Source: Saccharothrix longispora
GTDB lineage: Bacteria; Actinomycetota; Actinomycetes; Mycobacteriales; Pseudonocardiaceae
NCBI RefSeq assembly: GCF_030852425.1
Contig: NZ_NSDM01000011.1
Coordinates: forward strand, 1 to 64,000
Reading direction: 5' to 3'
DNA: 64,000 nt
Shown here piece after piece: positions 39,444 to 48,666 of this stretch (positions within the stretch are counted from its first letter, which is position 1; every line of letters begins with the position of its first letter). The notes under the pieces are model-generated. The model searched no databases and was not told where the DNA came from. It saw only the letters and a list, made by a program, of their open reading frames with translations. The position numbers and the translations under genes were made by a program.

Positions 39444-41236
39444 CGGACGCCTCCGGGGGCCGAGGGTTCGCCGGACCGCACGAACGCGCCGCGCTCGCCG
39501 GTCAGGCTGGGGAACGAGTCGAGCAGCTGCCGCGTGTACGGGTGGGACGGGTTCTCGTACACCTCCTGCGCGGTGGCGTACTCGACGACCTCGCCGTCCT
39601 TCATCACGGCGATGCGGTCGGCCAGCTCCAGCAGCAGCGGCAGGTCGTGGGTGATGAACAGGACGGCGAAGCCGATCTCGTCGCGCAGCCGCAGGATCTC
39701 CCGCAGGATGCCGCGCTGCACGACCACGTCGAGCGCGGTGGTCGGCTCGTCCATGATCATGACCTGGGGGTCGAGCAGCAGGGCCATGGCGATCATGACG
39801 CGCTGCCGCATGCCGCCGGACAGCTCGTGCGGGTAGGACGTCAGCCGCCGCACGTCGACGCCGACGAGCTCCAGCACCTCCTCGCACCTGGCCCGGCGCT
39901 GCTCCCGGGTCATCCCCGGGCGGTGCGTGGTGAGCACGTCCTCCAGTTGCGCCCGGACCGTGATGACCGGGTTGAGGGCGTTCATCGCGCCCTGGAACAC
40001 CATGGACAGCTTCGACCAGCGGAACGCCCGCAGCTCGCCCGGCGTGAGCGCCAGGACGTCGACGTCGCCGCCCTCGCGGTCGTGGAACGTCACCGTGCCC
40101 GCGGTCACCTCGGCCGGGGGCAGGTGCAGCCGGTTGACCGCGTAGGCGAGCGTGGTCTTGCCGCAGCCGGACTCGCCGGCGAGGCCCAGGATCTCGCCGC
40201 GCCGCAGCGTGACGGACACGTCCTCGACCGCGTGCACGGGCCGGTCGACCTGGTAGACGACCGACAGGCCGCGCACGGTCAGCACCACGTCGTCGTCCGG
40301 GCGTGCCACCGGCTCGGGCGTGCGGACGACGTCGGCCTCCCGGCGGCGGGGGATGTCGCGCAGCTTCGGGTTGATGATCTCGTCGATGCTGAAGTTGACC
40401 AGCGACAGGCCGCAGCCGAACAGGGCGATGATCAGGCCTGGCGGGACGAACCACCACCACGCCTCGCGCTGGAGGGCGAACCCGTTCTGCGCGTAGTAGA
40501 GCATCGTGCCGAGCGTGGACGAGTTGGACGCGCCCAGGCCGAGGAACGACAGGCCGGCCTCGCTGAGGATCGCGTAGATGACGGAGAACACGAACTGCGA
40601 GGCCAGCAGCGGCAGCAGGTTGGGCAGGATCTCGACGGTGATGACGCGCCACGGCTTCTCGCCCGCGACCCGGGCCGCGGCCACGTAGTCGCGGTTGCGC
40701 AGCGACAGCGTCTGGGCGCGCAGCACGCGGGCGGACGCGGCCCAGCCGGTGATGGCGAGCACCACCGCGATCGTCCAGGAGCCGCGCTGGTCGGCGGGCA
40801 CGAACGCGGAGATCACGATCACCAGCGGCAGGCCTGGGATCACCAGCATGACGTTGGAGAACAGCGAGAACGCCTCGTCGACGTACCCGCCGACGTAGCT
40901 GCCGACGATGCCGAACAGCGCGGACAGGAACGTCGCCATCACGCCGACCAGCAGCCCCAGGTACAGCGAGCCGCGGGTGGCGTGGGCGATCTGGGCGACG
41001 ACGTCCTGGCCGGTCAGCGTGGTGCCGAGCCAGAACTCGCCGCCGGGCGGGGTGAGGCCGATGTCGCGGATGGCGTTCGGGTCCCCCACGACGAGCGGCC
41101 CGACCAGGCCGATGAGGGTGATGACGACGATCAGGCCGAGGCCGATCGCCAGCTTCGGCGACCAGCGCGGCAGCATCGAGCGCCAGCCGGAGCGGCCGCG
41201 CGGCGGCGCGACGGTCACGGGACTGAGGTTGGTCAC
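39440..41236 (-). CDS. Fused DppC-type permease and DppD-type ATPase
   Basis: A 598-residue fusion. Residues about 1-285 form a DppC-like permease: one N-terminal helix, then the binding-protein-dependent transport domain with the EAA-type loop ([20 protein letters not shown]) and [13 protein letters not shown]. Residues about 310-590 form an OppD-type ATPase: Walker [10 protein letters not shown], signature [15 protein letters not shown], Walker [13 protein letters not shown] and the SHPYTRQLL tail. A linker of about 20 charged residues joins them. The two functions are usually separate genes. ATG 41236 is preceded by a GGAGAGCGG sequence. The product should sit in the membrane as half-transporter plus its own ATPase. 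Confidence 0.92.
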   Translation of the reverse strand: MTNLSPVTVAPPRGRSGWRSMLPRWSPKLAIGLGLIVVITLIGLVGPLVVGDPNAIRDIGLTPPGGEFWLGTTLTGQDVVAQIAHATRGSLYLGLLVGVMATFLSALFGIVGSYVGGYVDEAFSLFSNVMLVIPGLPLVIVISAFVPADQRGSWTIAVVLAITGWAASARVLRAQTLSLRNRDYVAAARVAGEKPWRVITVEILPNLLPLLASQFVFSVIYAILSEAGLSFLGLGASNSSTLGTMLYYAQNGFALQREAWWWFVPPGLIIALFGCGLSLVNFSIDEIINPKLRDIPRRREADVVRTPEPVARPDDDVVLTVRGLSVVYQVDRPVHAVEDVSVTLRRGEILGLAGESGCGKTTLAYAVNRLHLPPAEVTAGTVTFHDREGGDVDVLALTPGELRAFRWSKLSMVFQGAMNALNPVITVRAQLEDVLTTHRPGMTREQRRARCEEVLELVGVDVRRLTSYPHELSGGMRQRVMIAMALLLDPQVMIMDEPTTALDVVVQRGILREILRLRDEIGFAVLFITHDLPLLLELADRIAVMKDGEVVEYATAQEVYENPSHPYTRQLLDSFPSLTGERGAFVRSGEPSAPGGVR

Positions 41237-41253
41237 GGTGTCCGCTCTCCTTC

Positions 41254-42243
41254 TCAGCCGCTGACGCGGGTGCGCGGGTCGATGACGGCGTAGAGCAGGT
41301 CGACCACGAGGTTCGCGCCGAGCACGGCGACCGTGATCACGAGGAAGATGCCCTGCATGAGGGCGTAGTCGTTGTTCTGCACGGCCTGGAGCAGCTTGGA
41401 GCCGATGCCCGGGTAGGAGAAGACCTGCTCGGTGATGACGGACCCGGACACCACGAACCCGAGCGAGATCGCGAAGCCCGCCACGGACGGCAGCACGGCG
41501 TTGCGCGCCGCGTACCTGATCATGATCCGGGAGTCGCGCAGGCCCTTGGCCCGGGCGGTCAGCACGTAGTCCTCCGCCGTCGCGGAGACCATCATGTTGC
41601 GCATCCCCAGCAGCCAGCCGCCGACCGAGGAGATGACGATGGTCAGCGCGGGCAGCGTGCCGTGGTGGATCGCGGAGCCGATGAAGTCGGCGTCCCAGCC
41701 CGGCGACAGGACGACGTCGTAGCCGCCGAGCAGCGGGAACCAGCCCAGCGCCGAGGCCAGCACGGCGACCAGGATCAGCGCCAGCCAGAAGTACGGCACG
41801 GCGGCGAGCACGGTGGTGGCGGGCACCAGGCCGTCCAGCCAGGTGCCGCGCCGCCAGCCGACGAACGCACCCAGGACGATGCCGAAGGCGAACGACAGGA
41901 ACGTCGCGATGCCGACGAGCACGAGCGTCCAGGGCAGCGCTTCCGCGATGATCTCGGACACCGGGGTCGGGAACGCCGACACCGAGATGCCCAGGTCACC
42001 GCGGACCATGTTGCCCAGGTAGGAGAAGTACTGGGTGACGAGCGACTCGCCGCTGTTCGTGCCGAGCAGCAGTTCGTACGCCCTGCGGGCCGACGGGTCC
42101 ACGGTTCCGCCCCGCTGCGCGAGCTTCGCCATGAGGATGTCCACCGGGTTGCCCGGCATGAGCCTCGGGATGAAGAAGTTCAGCGTCAGCGCCGCCCAGA
42201 GGGCGACCAGGTAGAACGCGAACTTCCGTGCGTAGTACCTCAT
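41254..42243 (-). CDS. ABC transporter permease (DppB type)
   Basis: A 329-residue permease with an N-terminal helix (YYARKFAFYLVALWAALTLNFFIPRLMPGNPV), a periplasmic loop and five further helices, with the EAA-loop sequence VLTARAKGLRDSRIMIRYA near 230. It follows the DppB/OppB pattern and pairs with the fused permease as the heterodimeric channel. It lies between the binding protein and the fusion gene on the same strand, 26 and 17 bp away. Confidence 0.92.
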   Translation of the reverse strand: MRYYARKFAFYLVALWAALTLNFFIPRLMPGNPVDILMAKLAQRGGTVDPSARRAYELLLGTNSGESLVTQYFSYLGNMVRGDLGISVSAFPTPVSEIIAEALPWTLVLVGIATFLSFAFGIVLGAFVGWRRGTWLDGLVPATTVLAAVPYFWLALILVAVLASALGWFPLLGGYDVVLSPGWDADFIGSAIHHGTLPALTIVISSVGGWLLGMRNMMVSATAEDYVLTARAKGLRDSRIMIRYAARNAVLPSVAGFAISLGFVVSGSVITEQVFSYPGIGSKLLQAVQNNDYALMQGIFLVITVAVLGANLVVDLLYAVIDPRTRVSG

Positions 42244-42269
42244 CGGTCCGCCTGTTCCCTAGTGCGCGA

Positions 42270-43958
42270 TCACCGACCGGCGGGCTTGAGCTTGAGGAAG
42301 ATCTCCGAGTGCTCCGGGCGCGCCCAGACGGCCGGGAACGAGTACAGGTCGTCCTTCGTCGGCCAGCCGGTGAACTTCTTCGCGTTGAACTCGCTGGTCG
42401 TCCCGCCGGTCAGCACCGGGATGTACGGGATGGCCTTCTCGATCTCGGTCTGGATGGTGTCGAAGTACGGCTGCCGGGCCGCCGCGTCCTTCGGGTCGAC
42501 GCCCTTGAGCGAGGTGAGCGCGGCGTCGACGGCCGGGTTGGAGAAGCGCGCGAAGTTCGGGTTCGCGACCTCGCCGACCGCGGCGGTGGTGGCGGTGCTG
42601 AAGAAGTACGACGCGTTGTAGTACGGGTCGGGCGCCGGGCCCTGGTGCAGGGCGTCGATCAGCAGCTCGAACTCGCCGCGACCGCGCGCGTCGGACCACT
42701 CGTTCCAGGACACCTGCTGCGCGGTGATCCTGATGCCGACCTTCTGGAGCTGCTGGGTCATCGTGTCGACGGCGGTGATGTAGTCGGTCCAGCCGGCGAC
42801 GACCTTCAGCGTCATGGCCAGCGGCTTGCCGTCCTTGGCGTAGACGCCGTCGGCGCCCTTGGCGTAGCCGGCGGCCTCCAGCAGCGCGGCGGCCTTGGCC
42901 TCGTCCGGCTGCATGGGGGCGGACCTCTCCTGGAGCTTCGCGGAGACGACGTCCTCGTCCCGCTCCAGCAGCGCGGCGCCGGGCGAGATCTCGCTGGAGG
43001 TGTTCTCGAAGGCCAGCTGGTTGACCTGGGTGCGGTTGATCGCGTAGTAGATCGCCTTGCGCACGGCCACGTCGGTCTGCGGGCCCTGGCAGCCCAGCGC
43101 GGCGTTCGAGCAGGTGAACAGGGCCGTCTGGTTCATCGGGACGGTGATGGCCTTGTACCCGGGGTAGTTCTTCTCGACGTCGGCGATGTCCGGCACGGGG
43201 CCGGTCTGCCAGTCGATCTGCCCCTGCCGCAGGGCGGCCTCACCGGACTGGTTGCCGGACAGCGCGAGGTAGCGGACCTTCTTCAGCGCGGGCTCGCCGT
43301 CGTAGTAGGACGGGTTGGCCTTGAGCGTGAACGCCTGCGCCTTGAAGTCCTCCAGCTGGAACGGACCGGTGCCGACGGGCTCCTTGACGACGTCGGTCGC
43401 GGGCGTCGCGAGGTCCTTCCACTTGTGCGCGGGGACCATCCAGATGCGGCCCAGCACCTGCGGGCCCTCCATGAACGACGGCTCGTCGAACGTGATGGTG
43501 ACGGTGGTGTCGTCGACCGCGGTGGCGGTGCCCTTGTAGCCGGTGCCGTTCATGGCCGCGTTCTTCTTGACCATGTCGAGGGTGAAGACGACGTCCTCGG
43601 CGGTGAACTTCTCGCCGTCGGTCCACGTGGCGTCGTCGCGGAGCACCACGTCGAGCTTCGTGCCGTCGGCGTTCCAGGTGAAGCTCCTGCCCAGGCGCGG
43701 GCGCGGCTCGACGTCGCGGATGTTGTTGAAGAAGAACAGCGGCTCGAAGATCGTGCCCGGGCCCTCCAGCGTGGTGGGCGAGAACGGGTTGAAGTTGATC
43801 TGCCAGTCACCGGACTGCCCGGTGTAGACGATCAGCGTGTCCTTGTCCGTGTCGCTCGCCTGGTCCGACCCGCCGCAGGCGGTCGCCAGCATGGCCACCG
43901 CGGCCAGCCCGGCCGCCGCCGTGCGCGCTCGGGAGGGGCGCCTTGCCTTCAGGAACAT
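42270..43958 (-). CDS. Solute-binding lipoprotein (SBP_bac_5 family)
   Basis: A 562-residue lipoprotein: signal peptide with lipobox LATAC followed by GG near residues 25-30, then the SBP_bac_5 (DppA/OppA-like) fold with LDVVLRDDATWTDGEKFTAEDVVFTLD near 100 and YNASYFF near 450. Members bind peptides, but also cello-, manno- and other oligosaccharides in several lineages. The operon's GH36 and the nearby mannosidase make an oligosaccharide ligand more likely here. First gene of the operon, divergent from the ROK repressor. Confidence 0.9.
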   Translation of the reverse strand: MFLKARRPSRARTAAAGLAAVAMLATACGGSDQASDTDKDTLIVYTGQSGDWQINFNPFSPTTLEGPGTIFEPLFFFNNIRDVEPRPRLGRSFTWNADGTKLDVVLRDDATWTDGEKFTAEDVVFTLDMVKKNAAMNGTGYKGTATAVDDTTVTITFDEPSFMEGPQVLGRIWMVPAHKWKDLATPATDVVKEPVGTGPFQLEDFKAQAFTLKANPSYYDGEPALKKVRYLALSGNQSGEAALRQGQIDWQTGPVPDIADVEKNYPGYKAITVPMNQTALFTCSNAALGCQGPQTDVAVRKAIYYAINRTQVNQLAFENTSSEISPGAALLERDEDVVSAKLQERSAPMQPDEAKAAALLEAAGYAKGADGVYAKDGKPLAMTLKVVAGWTDYITAVDTMTQQLQKVGIRITAQQVSWNEWSDARGRGEFELLIDALHQGPAPDPYYNASYFFSTATTAAVGEVANPNFARFSNPAVDAALTSLKGVDPKDAAARQPYFDTIQTEIEKAIPYIPVLTGGTTSEFNAKKFTGWPTKDDLYSFPAVWARPEHSEIFLKLKPAGR

Positions 43959-44010
43959 CGTTGATTCCTCTCGTGGCCCGAGACCGGCCGCGGTCCCGCG
44001 TTGCCCGAGA

Positions 44011-44040
44011 TTGTTAAGTCAATGAAGAAACGAAGTCAAC
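44011..44040. promoter_or_regulatory. AT-rich repeat (AAGTCAA twice) in the SBP/ROK divergent promoter
   Basis: TTGTTAAGTCAATGAAGAAACGAAGTCAAC contains AAGTCAA twice, 16 bp apart. Read leftward it gives TTGACTT elements that could double as -35 hexamers for the transporter operon. It sits in the 156-bp region between the divergent starts and resembles the motifs at 27607-27637 and 33151-33172. Confidence 0.5.
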
Positions 44041-44114
44041 ACCTGGCGGTCATCTGCCGGCCAAGTTGCTACCCTTCGTCCGACGAACGAACTAAGACGG
44101 ACGCGGGGGACCTG

Positions 44115-45386
44115 GTGAGCGGACCGGCGCGGGCGACGCGGCACGCGAGCAGCAAGGCCGCCGTGCTCGACGTGGTCCGCGCGGCGGGCACCATCAGCCG
44201 GGTCGGCCTGATCAACGCCACCGGTTTCACCGGGGCCACGATCTCGACCGTCGTCCGCAAGCTCATCGACGAGGGCCTGGTCGTGGAGACCGGGCGCGCC
44301 GAGTCCACCGGCGGCAAGCGGCGGGTGCTGCTCCAGCTCAACCACTCCGCCCGCTACGCGGTGGGCGTGCACCTGGACCACGCCGGCATCACGTACGTGC
44401 TGACGAACCTGGGCGGGTCCGTCGTCGCGCGCATCTCACGGGCCGGGGCGGGCGCGGCCGAGCCGCGGACCGTCGTCGAGCGGATGGCCGCCGAGGTCCG
44501 GGGCCTCGTCGACGGCGTGGGCGTGGACCACAACCGGGTGCTCGGGCTCGGCCTGGTCTCCCCCGGCCCACTCGGCTCGACCACGGGGATGGGCCTGACC
44601 CCGCCGTCCATGCGCAAGTGGGAGGACTTCCCGCTCGACCAGGCGTTGCAGGCCGCGACCGGCCTGCCGGTGGTCCTGGACAACGACGCCACCGCCGCCG
44701 CGCTCGGCGAGCACTGGTCGGGCGGCATCGGCGGCACGGCCATCTCGGCGGCGCTCTACATGGGCACCGGGATCGGCGCGGGCCTGGTCATCAACGGCAT
44801 CACCTACCGGGGCAGCAGCGGCAACGCGGGCGAGGTCGGACACATCTGCGTCGACGCGAACGGCCCGGAGTGCTGGTGCGGCGCGCGCGGGTGCGTCGAG
44901 GCCCTGGCGGGCCCGGCGTCCGTGGTGGCGGCGGCCAGGGCGGACGCGGCGCTGGCCCGGTCGGCCGGTCTCACCGGTCGGTCCAGGTCGGTGTCGTCGG
45001 ACTTCGCGGCGGTCAGCCGGGCGGCGCGGCGCGGCGAGCCGTCGGCGCTGGCGATCCTGGAGCGCTCGGCGCGGTACATCGCCGTCGCGACGCGGACCCT
45101 GGCGAACATCATGGACCTGGAGGTCGTGGTGCTCACCGGCCCGAGCTTCGCCATCGCGGGCTCGGTCTACCTGCCGGTGGTCCGCGACGAGCTGGACCGC
45201 GCCTTCTTCTCCCGCGCCGCGCACGCCGTGGACGTCCGCCTGTCCCGGTCGGCGGCCACGGCGTCGGCGATCGGCGCGGCGGCGCTCGTGCTCCAGTCCG
45301 AGCTGGTCCCGCTGCACGAGGGCCTGCGGCTGCCCGAGAACCTCGCCGACTCCGAACCCGCCGCGCTGCCCGCCGACACCGCCTGA
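44115..45386 (+). CDS. ROK-family transcriptional repressor
   Basis: A 423-residue ROK repressor: N-terminal winged HTH (SSKAAVLDVVRAAGTISRVG, GFTGATISTVVRKLIDEGLV, residues about 10-70) and a ROK sugar-binding domain with VVLDNDATAAALGEHW, GSSGNAGEVGHI and zinc motif CWCGARGCVE. GTG 44115 follows GGGGGA and starts shortly before the HTH; an ATG at 44001 would lie within the operator. It is divergent from the transporter operon and probably represses it until a sugar binds. The recurring AAGTCAA motif is its most likely site. Confidence 0.88.
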   Translation: MSGPARATRHASSKAAVLDVVRAAGTISRVGLINATGFTGATISTVVRKLIDEGLVVETGRAESTGGKRRVLLQLNHSARYAVGVHLDHAGITYVLTNLGGSVVARISRAGAGAAEPRTVVERMAAEVRGLVDGVGVDHNRVLGLGLVSPGPLGSTTGMGLTPPSMRKWEDFPLDQALQAATGLPVVLDNDATAAALGEHWSGGIGGTAISAALYMGTGIGAGLVINGITYRGSSGNAGEVGHICVDANGPECWCGARGCVEALAGPASVVAAARADAALARSAGLTGRSRSVSSDFAAVSRAARRGEPSALAILERSARYIAVATRTLANIMDLEVVVLTGPSFAIAGSVYLPVVRDELDRAFFSRAAHAVDVRLSRSAATASAIGAAALVLQSELVPLHEGLRLPENLADSEPAALPADTA

Positions 45387-45408
45387 ACCGGGTCGGCGCC
45401 CGAACCGG

Positions 45409-46047
45409 TCAGCCCCGGGCGCGGGCCGCCCACAGCAGGCCGCGCTCGACGATGGTGCGCACCTGCGGCACCGCCAGGTCCTCCGGCGCGTGCCCGACCG
45501 TGCAGGCGAACACCCGCCCCGCACCCCACCGGCGCGTCCACACGGCGGGCACGGTGAGCGGCGCGTGCCACGGGTCCGCCGGCGCGAACGTGGTGGTGGC
45601 GTGCACGTCGTTGAGCCCGTCCGCCAGCACCCAGTACTGCTCGGTCCGCAGTGCGAACCCGGACAGGCCCGCCACCACGGGGTGGGTCGAGGTGATCTCC
45701 ACCCGGTGGTCCACGAAGTCGCCGGGGTGCGCGACGAACTGGCCGCCGACCAGCCGCATGTACCCGCGCGAGCCCCGGAACGCGTCGACCAGCCCGCCGT
45801 GCCACCCGGCCAGGCCCGTGCCCGACCGCACCGCCGCCTCCAGGCAGGCGAACTGGTCGTCGCTCAGCTCGCCGTCGCTCCAGCACTGCACGACGAGGTC
45901 GTAGGACGGCAGCGCCGGGTCGTAGGCCTCCAGCGAGTCGGACACGTCCACCGCGAACCCGGCGTCGCGCAGGAACGGCAGGAACGCGTCGGTCGCCTCC
46001 ACGGGCGAGTGCCCGGCCCAGCCGCCGCGGACCACGAGTGCCTTCAC
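45409..46047 (-). CDS. ThuA-like (trehalose-utilisation/class I amidotransferase-like) protein
   Basis: A 212-residue protein of the ThuA fold: KALVVRGGWAGHSPVE at the N-terminus, YDLVVQCWSDGELS near 55, SGTGLAGWHGGLVDAFR near 85 and VWTRRWGAGRVFACTVGHAPEDL near 165. The family is a glutamine-amidotransferase-like fold found with sugar-metabolism genes; the biochemical role is unclear. The GTG start overlaps the stop of the TetR gene (GTGA), so the two form an operon. It converges with the ROK repressor with 22 bp between stops. Confidence 0.83.
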   Translation of the reverse strand: MKALVVRGGWAGHSPVEATDAFLPFLRDAGFAVDVSDSLEAYDPALPSYDLVVQCWSDGELSDDQFACLEAAVRSGTGLAGWHGGLVDAFRGSRGYMRLVGGQFVAHPGDFVDHRVEITSTHPVVAGLSGFALRTEQYWVLADGLNDVHATTTFAPADPWHAPLTVPAVWTRRWGAGRVFACTVGHAPEDLAVPQVRTIVERGLLWAARARG

Positions 46048-46715
46048 GGGCAGGCACTGTAGTCGGCGACGCCCCCCGCGCGGGCCACCAGGCCGACGAG
46101 CTGGTTGACCAGGCCCTCGGTGAGGCCGGTCGCGAACAGCTCGGCCGCCGGCGGCGACCCCATCTCGCGCAGGACGACGGCGACCGCCTCGGTGGGGTTC
46201 GCGTACGGCCACAGCCCGGCCGTCATGACGAGCACCGCGTGCGCGAAGTGCCGCGCGCCGACCTCGTCCAGGACCGGCAGGCGGGCCCGTACCAGGTCGG
46301 CCAGCCGGGTCGTGCGGGCGTGCGCGCGGAGCTTGAACGCGCGCGCGGAGTCCACGGGGACGTTGCGCTCCAGCACGCCCGCCATGCCGGCGACCAGCTC
46401 GCACAGCAGGTCCCGGCCGACCAGGGACGACGCGACGGTGGTGGCGACCGCGACCGGTCCCCCGGCGTCGGGCAGGCGTCGCTCGACGTCGTCCAGCCAG
46501 GCGCCCCACTCCTCGTCGAGGACCGCCAGGAAGATCGCCTCGCGGCTGTCGAAGTACCGCAGCACGTTCGACTTGGCCAGACCGACCCGGTCGCTCAGCT
46601 CGCGCAGGCTGATGTCCGCCACCCGTCGTTCCCGCAGCATCGCGCGCGCCGTCCCGAGGATCGCGCGACGCCGCTCGGCCACCTGCTCGGGCCTGCGCGC
46701 GCGCTGGAACTCCAC
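46044..46715 (-). CDS. TetR-family transcriptional regulator
   Basis: A 223-residue regulator with an N-terminal HTH (RRAILGTARAMLRERRVADI, LSDRVGLAKSNVLRYFDSRE, residues about 15-65) and a helical ligand-binding domain. GTG 46715 begins VEFQRARRPEQVAERRRAIL, a typical N-terminus; longer extensions in the same frame overlap the divergent gene. It is translationally coupled to the ThuA-like gene. No palindromic site was confirmed in the 72-bp divergent gap. Confidence 0.9.
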   Translation of the reverse strand: MEFQRARRPEQVAERRRAILGTARAMLRERRVADISLRELSDRVGLAKSNVLRYFDSREAIFLAVLDEEWGAWLDDVERRLPDAGGPVAVATTVASSLVGRDLLCELVAGMAGVLERNVPVDSARAFKLRAHARTTRLADLVRARLPVLDEVGARHFAHAVLVMTAGLWPYANPTEAVAVVLREMGSPPAAELFATGLTEGLVNQLVGLVARAGGVADYSACP

Positions 46716-46787
46716 CCGATCAGGGTAACAGCCCGGCGGTCTCTTGTAATCGCGCGTGCCGGCCGCCGACCGGGGTAACCGGGGCGC

Positions 46788-47507
46788 GTGCAGACGTTCC
46801 TGCCGTACCCGACGTTCGGCCGCAGCGCCGCGGCGCTGGACACGCGACGCCTCGGCAAGCAGCGGGTCGAGACGCTCCAGGTCCTGCGGGCCCTGGTCTG
46901 GCCCGAGTACGGCTGGAAGCGGCACCCGGCGGTCGTGATGTGGCGCGGCTTCACGCCCGCCCTCGTCGCCTACGGCGTGGCGGTGTGCGACGAGTGGCGG
47001 CGGCGCGGGCACCGGGACGGCGTGCGCGCCGTGCTCCTCGACTACCACGGCGGGCGGGAGCCGACCTGGTCGTGGTGCCTGCGCGAGGGCCTGCTGCCGC
47101 CCTGGCTGGGTGACGCGAGGCTGCACCGCAGCCACCGGTCGTCGTTGCTGCGCAAGGACCCCGAGCACTACCGCCCGCTGTTCCCCGACGTGCCGGACGA
47201 CCTCGACTACCACTGGCCGGGCGAGTCGTTCCCGCCCGACCTCCCGGACACGCCCGGCCTCGTCGCCTGCCGGCTCGACGCGCCGCCGCTGCCCGACGAG
47301 CACCTGCCGCCCGCGCCGCCGCTCGACCACCGGCCCGGGCCGTCCGTCGCCCGCGTCCCGACCGAGGCGGACCTGGCGGCGATGCGCGCCGAGGCGGAGG
47401 ACCCGCGACGGGTCCGCTTCTTCCGCCGCGGCCAGCCGCTGCCCCCTCCGACCGGCAGGTTCACCCTGCGGATCGACGTGCCGGAGAAGATCCGGGAAGA
47501 GATCTGA
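46788..47507 (+). CDS. MSMEG_6728-type protein, pyrimidine-dimer DNA glycosylase-like
   Basis: A 239-residue protein beginning MQTFLPYPTFGRSAAALDTRRLGKQ, the start pattern of the MSMEG_6728/Pyr_excise-related family, with RVETLQVLRAL and PEYGWKRHPAVVMWRG following. Related T4 endonuclease V-type proteins cut DNA at pyrimidine dimers, but activity of this bacterial branch is not established to my knowledge. The C-terminal third is Pro-rich. It is divergent from the TetR-ThuA pair. Confidence 0.75.
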   Translation: MQTFLPYPTFGRSAAALDTRRLGKQRVETLQVLRALVWPEYGWKRHPAVVMWRGFTPALVAYGVAVCDEWRRRGHRDGVRAVLLDYHGGREPTWSWCLREGLLPPWLGDARLHRSHRSSLLRKDPEHYRPLFPDVPDDLDYHWPGESFPPDLPDTPGLVACRLDAPPLPDEHLPPAPPLDHRPGPSVARVPTEADLAAMRAEAEDPRRVRFFRRGQPLPPPTGRFTLRIDVPEKIREEI

Positions 47508-47572
47508 CCGACGTGTCGATCCGACGGGGTCCCCGTTCGTCGCCCTGGCAAGACGACCCGGGAGGACCCGCG

Positions 47573-48004
47573 ATGACCACCGACACCACCACCACCGACA
47601 CCACCACCGACACCCGCACCGCCAAGCGCAACGACGTCGCGCTCGGCGTGTTCCGGCTGGTCGTGTCGTTCCTGTTCGGCTTCCACGGCCTGATGGGGCT
47701 CGGCTTCTTCGGCGGGGTCGACGGCCAGGGCGCCGCGGTCCCGTTCGGCTCGTGGCCGGGCTGGTACGGCAGCGTCGTCGAGCTGGCCGGCGCGGTGCTC
47801 GTGCTGCTGGGCCTGTGGGCTCGGCCCGCCGCGTTCGTGCTGTCCGGCGTGATGGCCTTCGCCTACTTCACCGTGCACCAGCCGGTGGCGCTGCTGCCGA
47901 TCCACAACAACGGCGAGCTGGCGGCCGTGTACTGCTGGGCGTTCCTGCTCCTCTCCGCCCTCGGGCCGGGCGCGTTCACGCTCCGGCGGGCGCTGCGCCG
48001 GTGA
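47573..48004 (+). CDS. DoxX-family membrane protein
   Basis: A 143-residue protein with a Thr/Asp-rich N-terminus (MTTDTTTTDTTTDTRTAKRN) and four helices: GVFRLVVSFLFGFHGLMGLG, SVVELAGAVLVLLGLW, PAAFVLSGVMAFAYFTV and VYCWAFLLLSALGPGAF. Layout fits DoxX. ATG 47573 has GGGAGGA just upstream. It lies before the DGPF protein and sigma factor in the same direction, 177 bp away. Confidence 0.82.
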   Translation: MTTDTTTTDTTTDTRTAKRNDVALGVFRLVVSFLFGFHGLMGLGFFGGVDGQGAAVPFGSWPGWYGSVVELAGAVLVLLGLWARPAAFVLSGVMAFAYFTVHQPVALLPIHNNGELAAVYCWAFLLLSALGPGAFTLRRALRR

Positions 48005-48181
48005 GGCCCTCCACGACCACGCCGCCGGCTCGCCTCCCCTCACCCGGGAATCGCCGGCCGGCGTCCCCGAAAAAGAACTCCGGAAAAGTTCCGGCACCGC
48101 GTCGATTTCGCGTGGGGCTCGTTCGTCGCCCCCGCAGGGGCCAGGATGTACCGGGCCGATGAACCGAAGAGGAGAACGACG

Positions 48182-48613
48182 ATGCGTTTCATGGTGATCG
48201 TGAAGGCGACCGAGGCGAGCGAGGCCGGCACCGAGGCGACCGAGCAGGAACTGGTGGACATGCTCGCCTTCAACGAGGAACTGGTGAAGGCGGGCGTGCT
48301 GCTCGCCGGCGAGGGCCTGTACCCCAGCTCGCGGGGCGCCCGGGTGTTCTTCGACGGCGACGAGCGCACCGTGGTCGACGGGCCGTTCACCGAGACCAAG
48401 GAGCTGATCGCGGGTTTCTGGCTGCTCGACGTGAAGTCCCTGGAGGAGTGCGTCGAGTGGGTGAAGCGGGTGCCGAACACGTCCGGCGGGCACTCGCAGA
48501 TCGAGGTCCGGCAGGTGATCGAGTCCGAGGACTTCGCGAACGCGCCGCAGGAGCTGGTCGACCGCGAGAACGAGCTGCGCGCGCAGCAGGGCTACCCGAC
48601 CACGCGGGGCTGA
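48182..48613 (+). CDS. YCII/DGPF-domain protein
   Basis: A 143-residue protein: MRFMVIVKATEASEAG, then LLAGEGLYPSSRGARV and the DGPF motif itself in TVVDGPFTETKELIAGFWLL near residue 65. YCII-related folds are ferredoxin-like dimers. DGPF proteins are known genomic partners of ECF42 sigma factors, and one follows here. ATG 48182 has AAGAGGAGAACG upstream. Actual chemistry is unknown. Confidence 0.88.
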   Translation: MRFMVIVKATEASEAGTEATEQELVDMLAFNEELVKAGVLLAGEGLYPSSRGARVFFDGDERTVVDGPFTETKELIAGFWLLDVKSLEECVEWVKRVPNTSGGHSQIEVRQVIESEDFANAPQELVDRENELRAQQGYPTTRG

Positions 48614-48666
48614 GGGAGGCCGACCGCCTTGCCGACGCGCGCCGGTAGCTGGTCTGATCCCGGACC

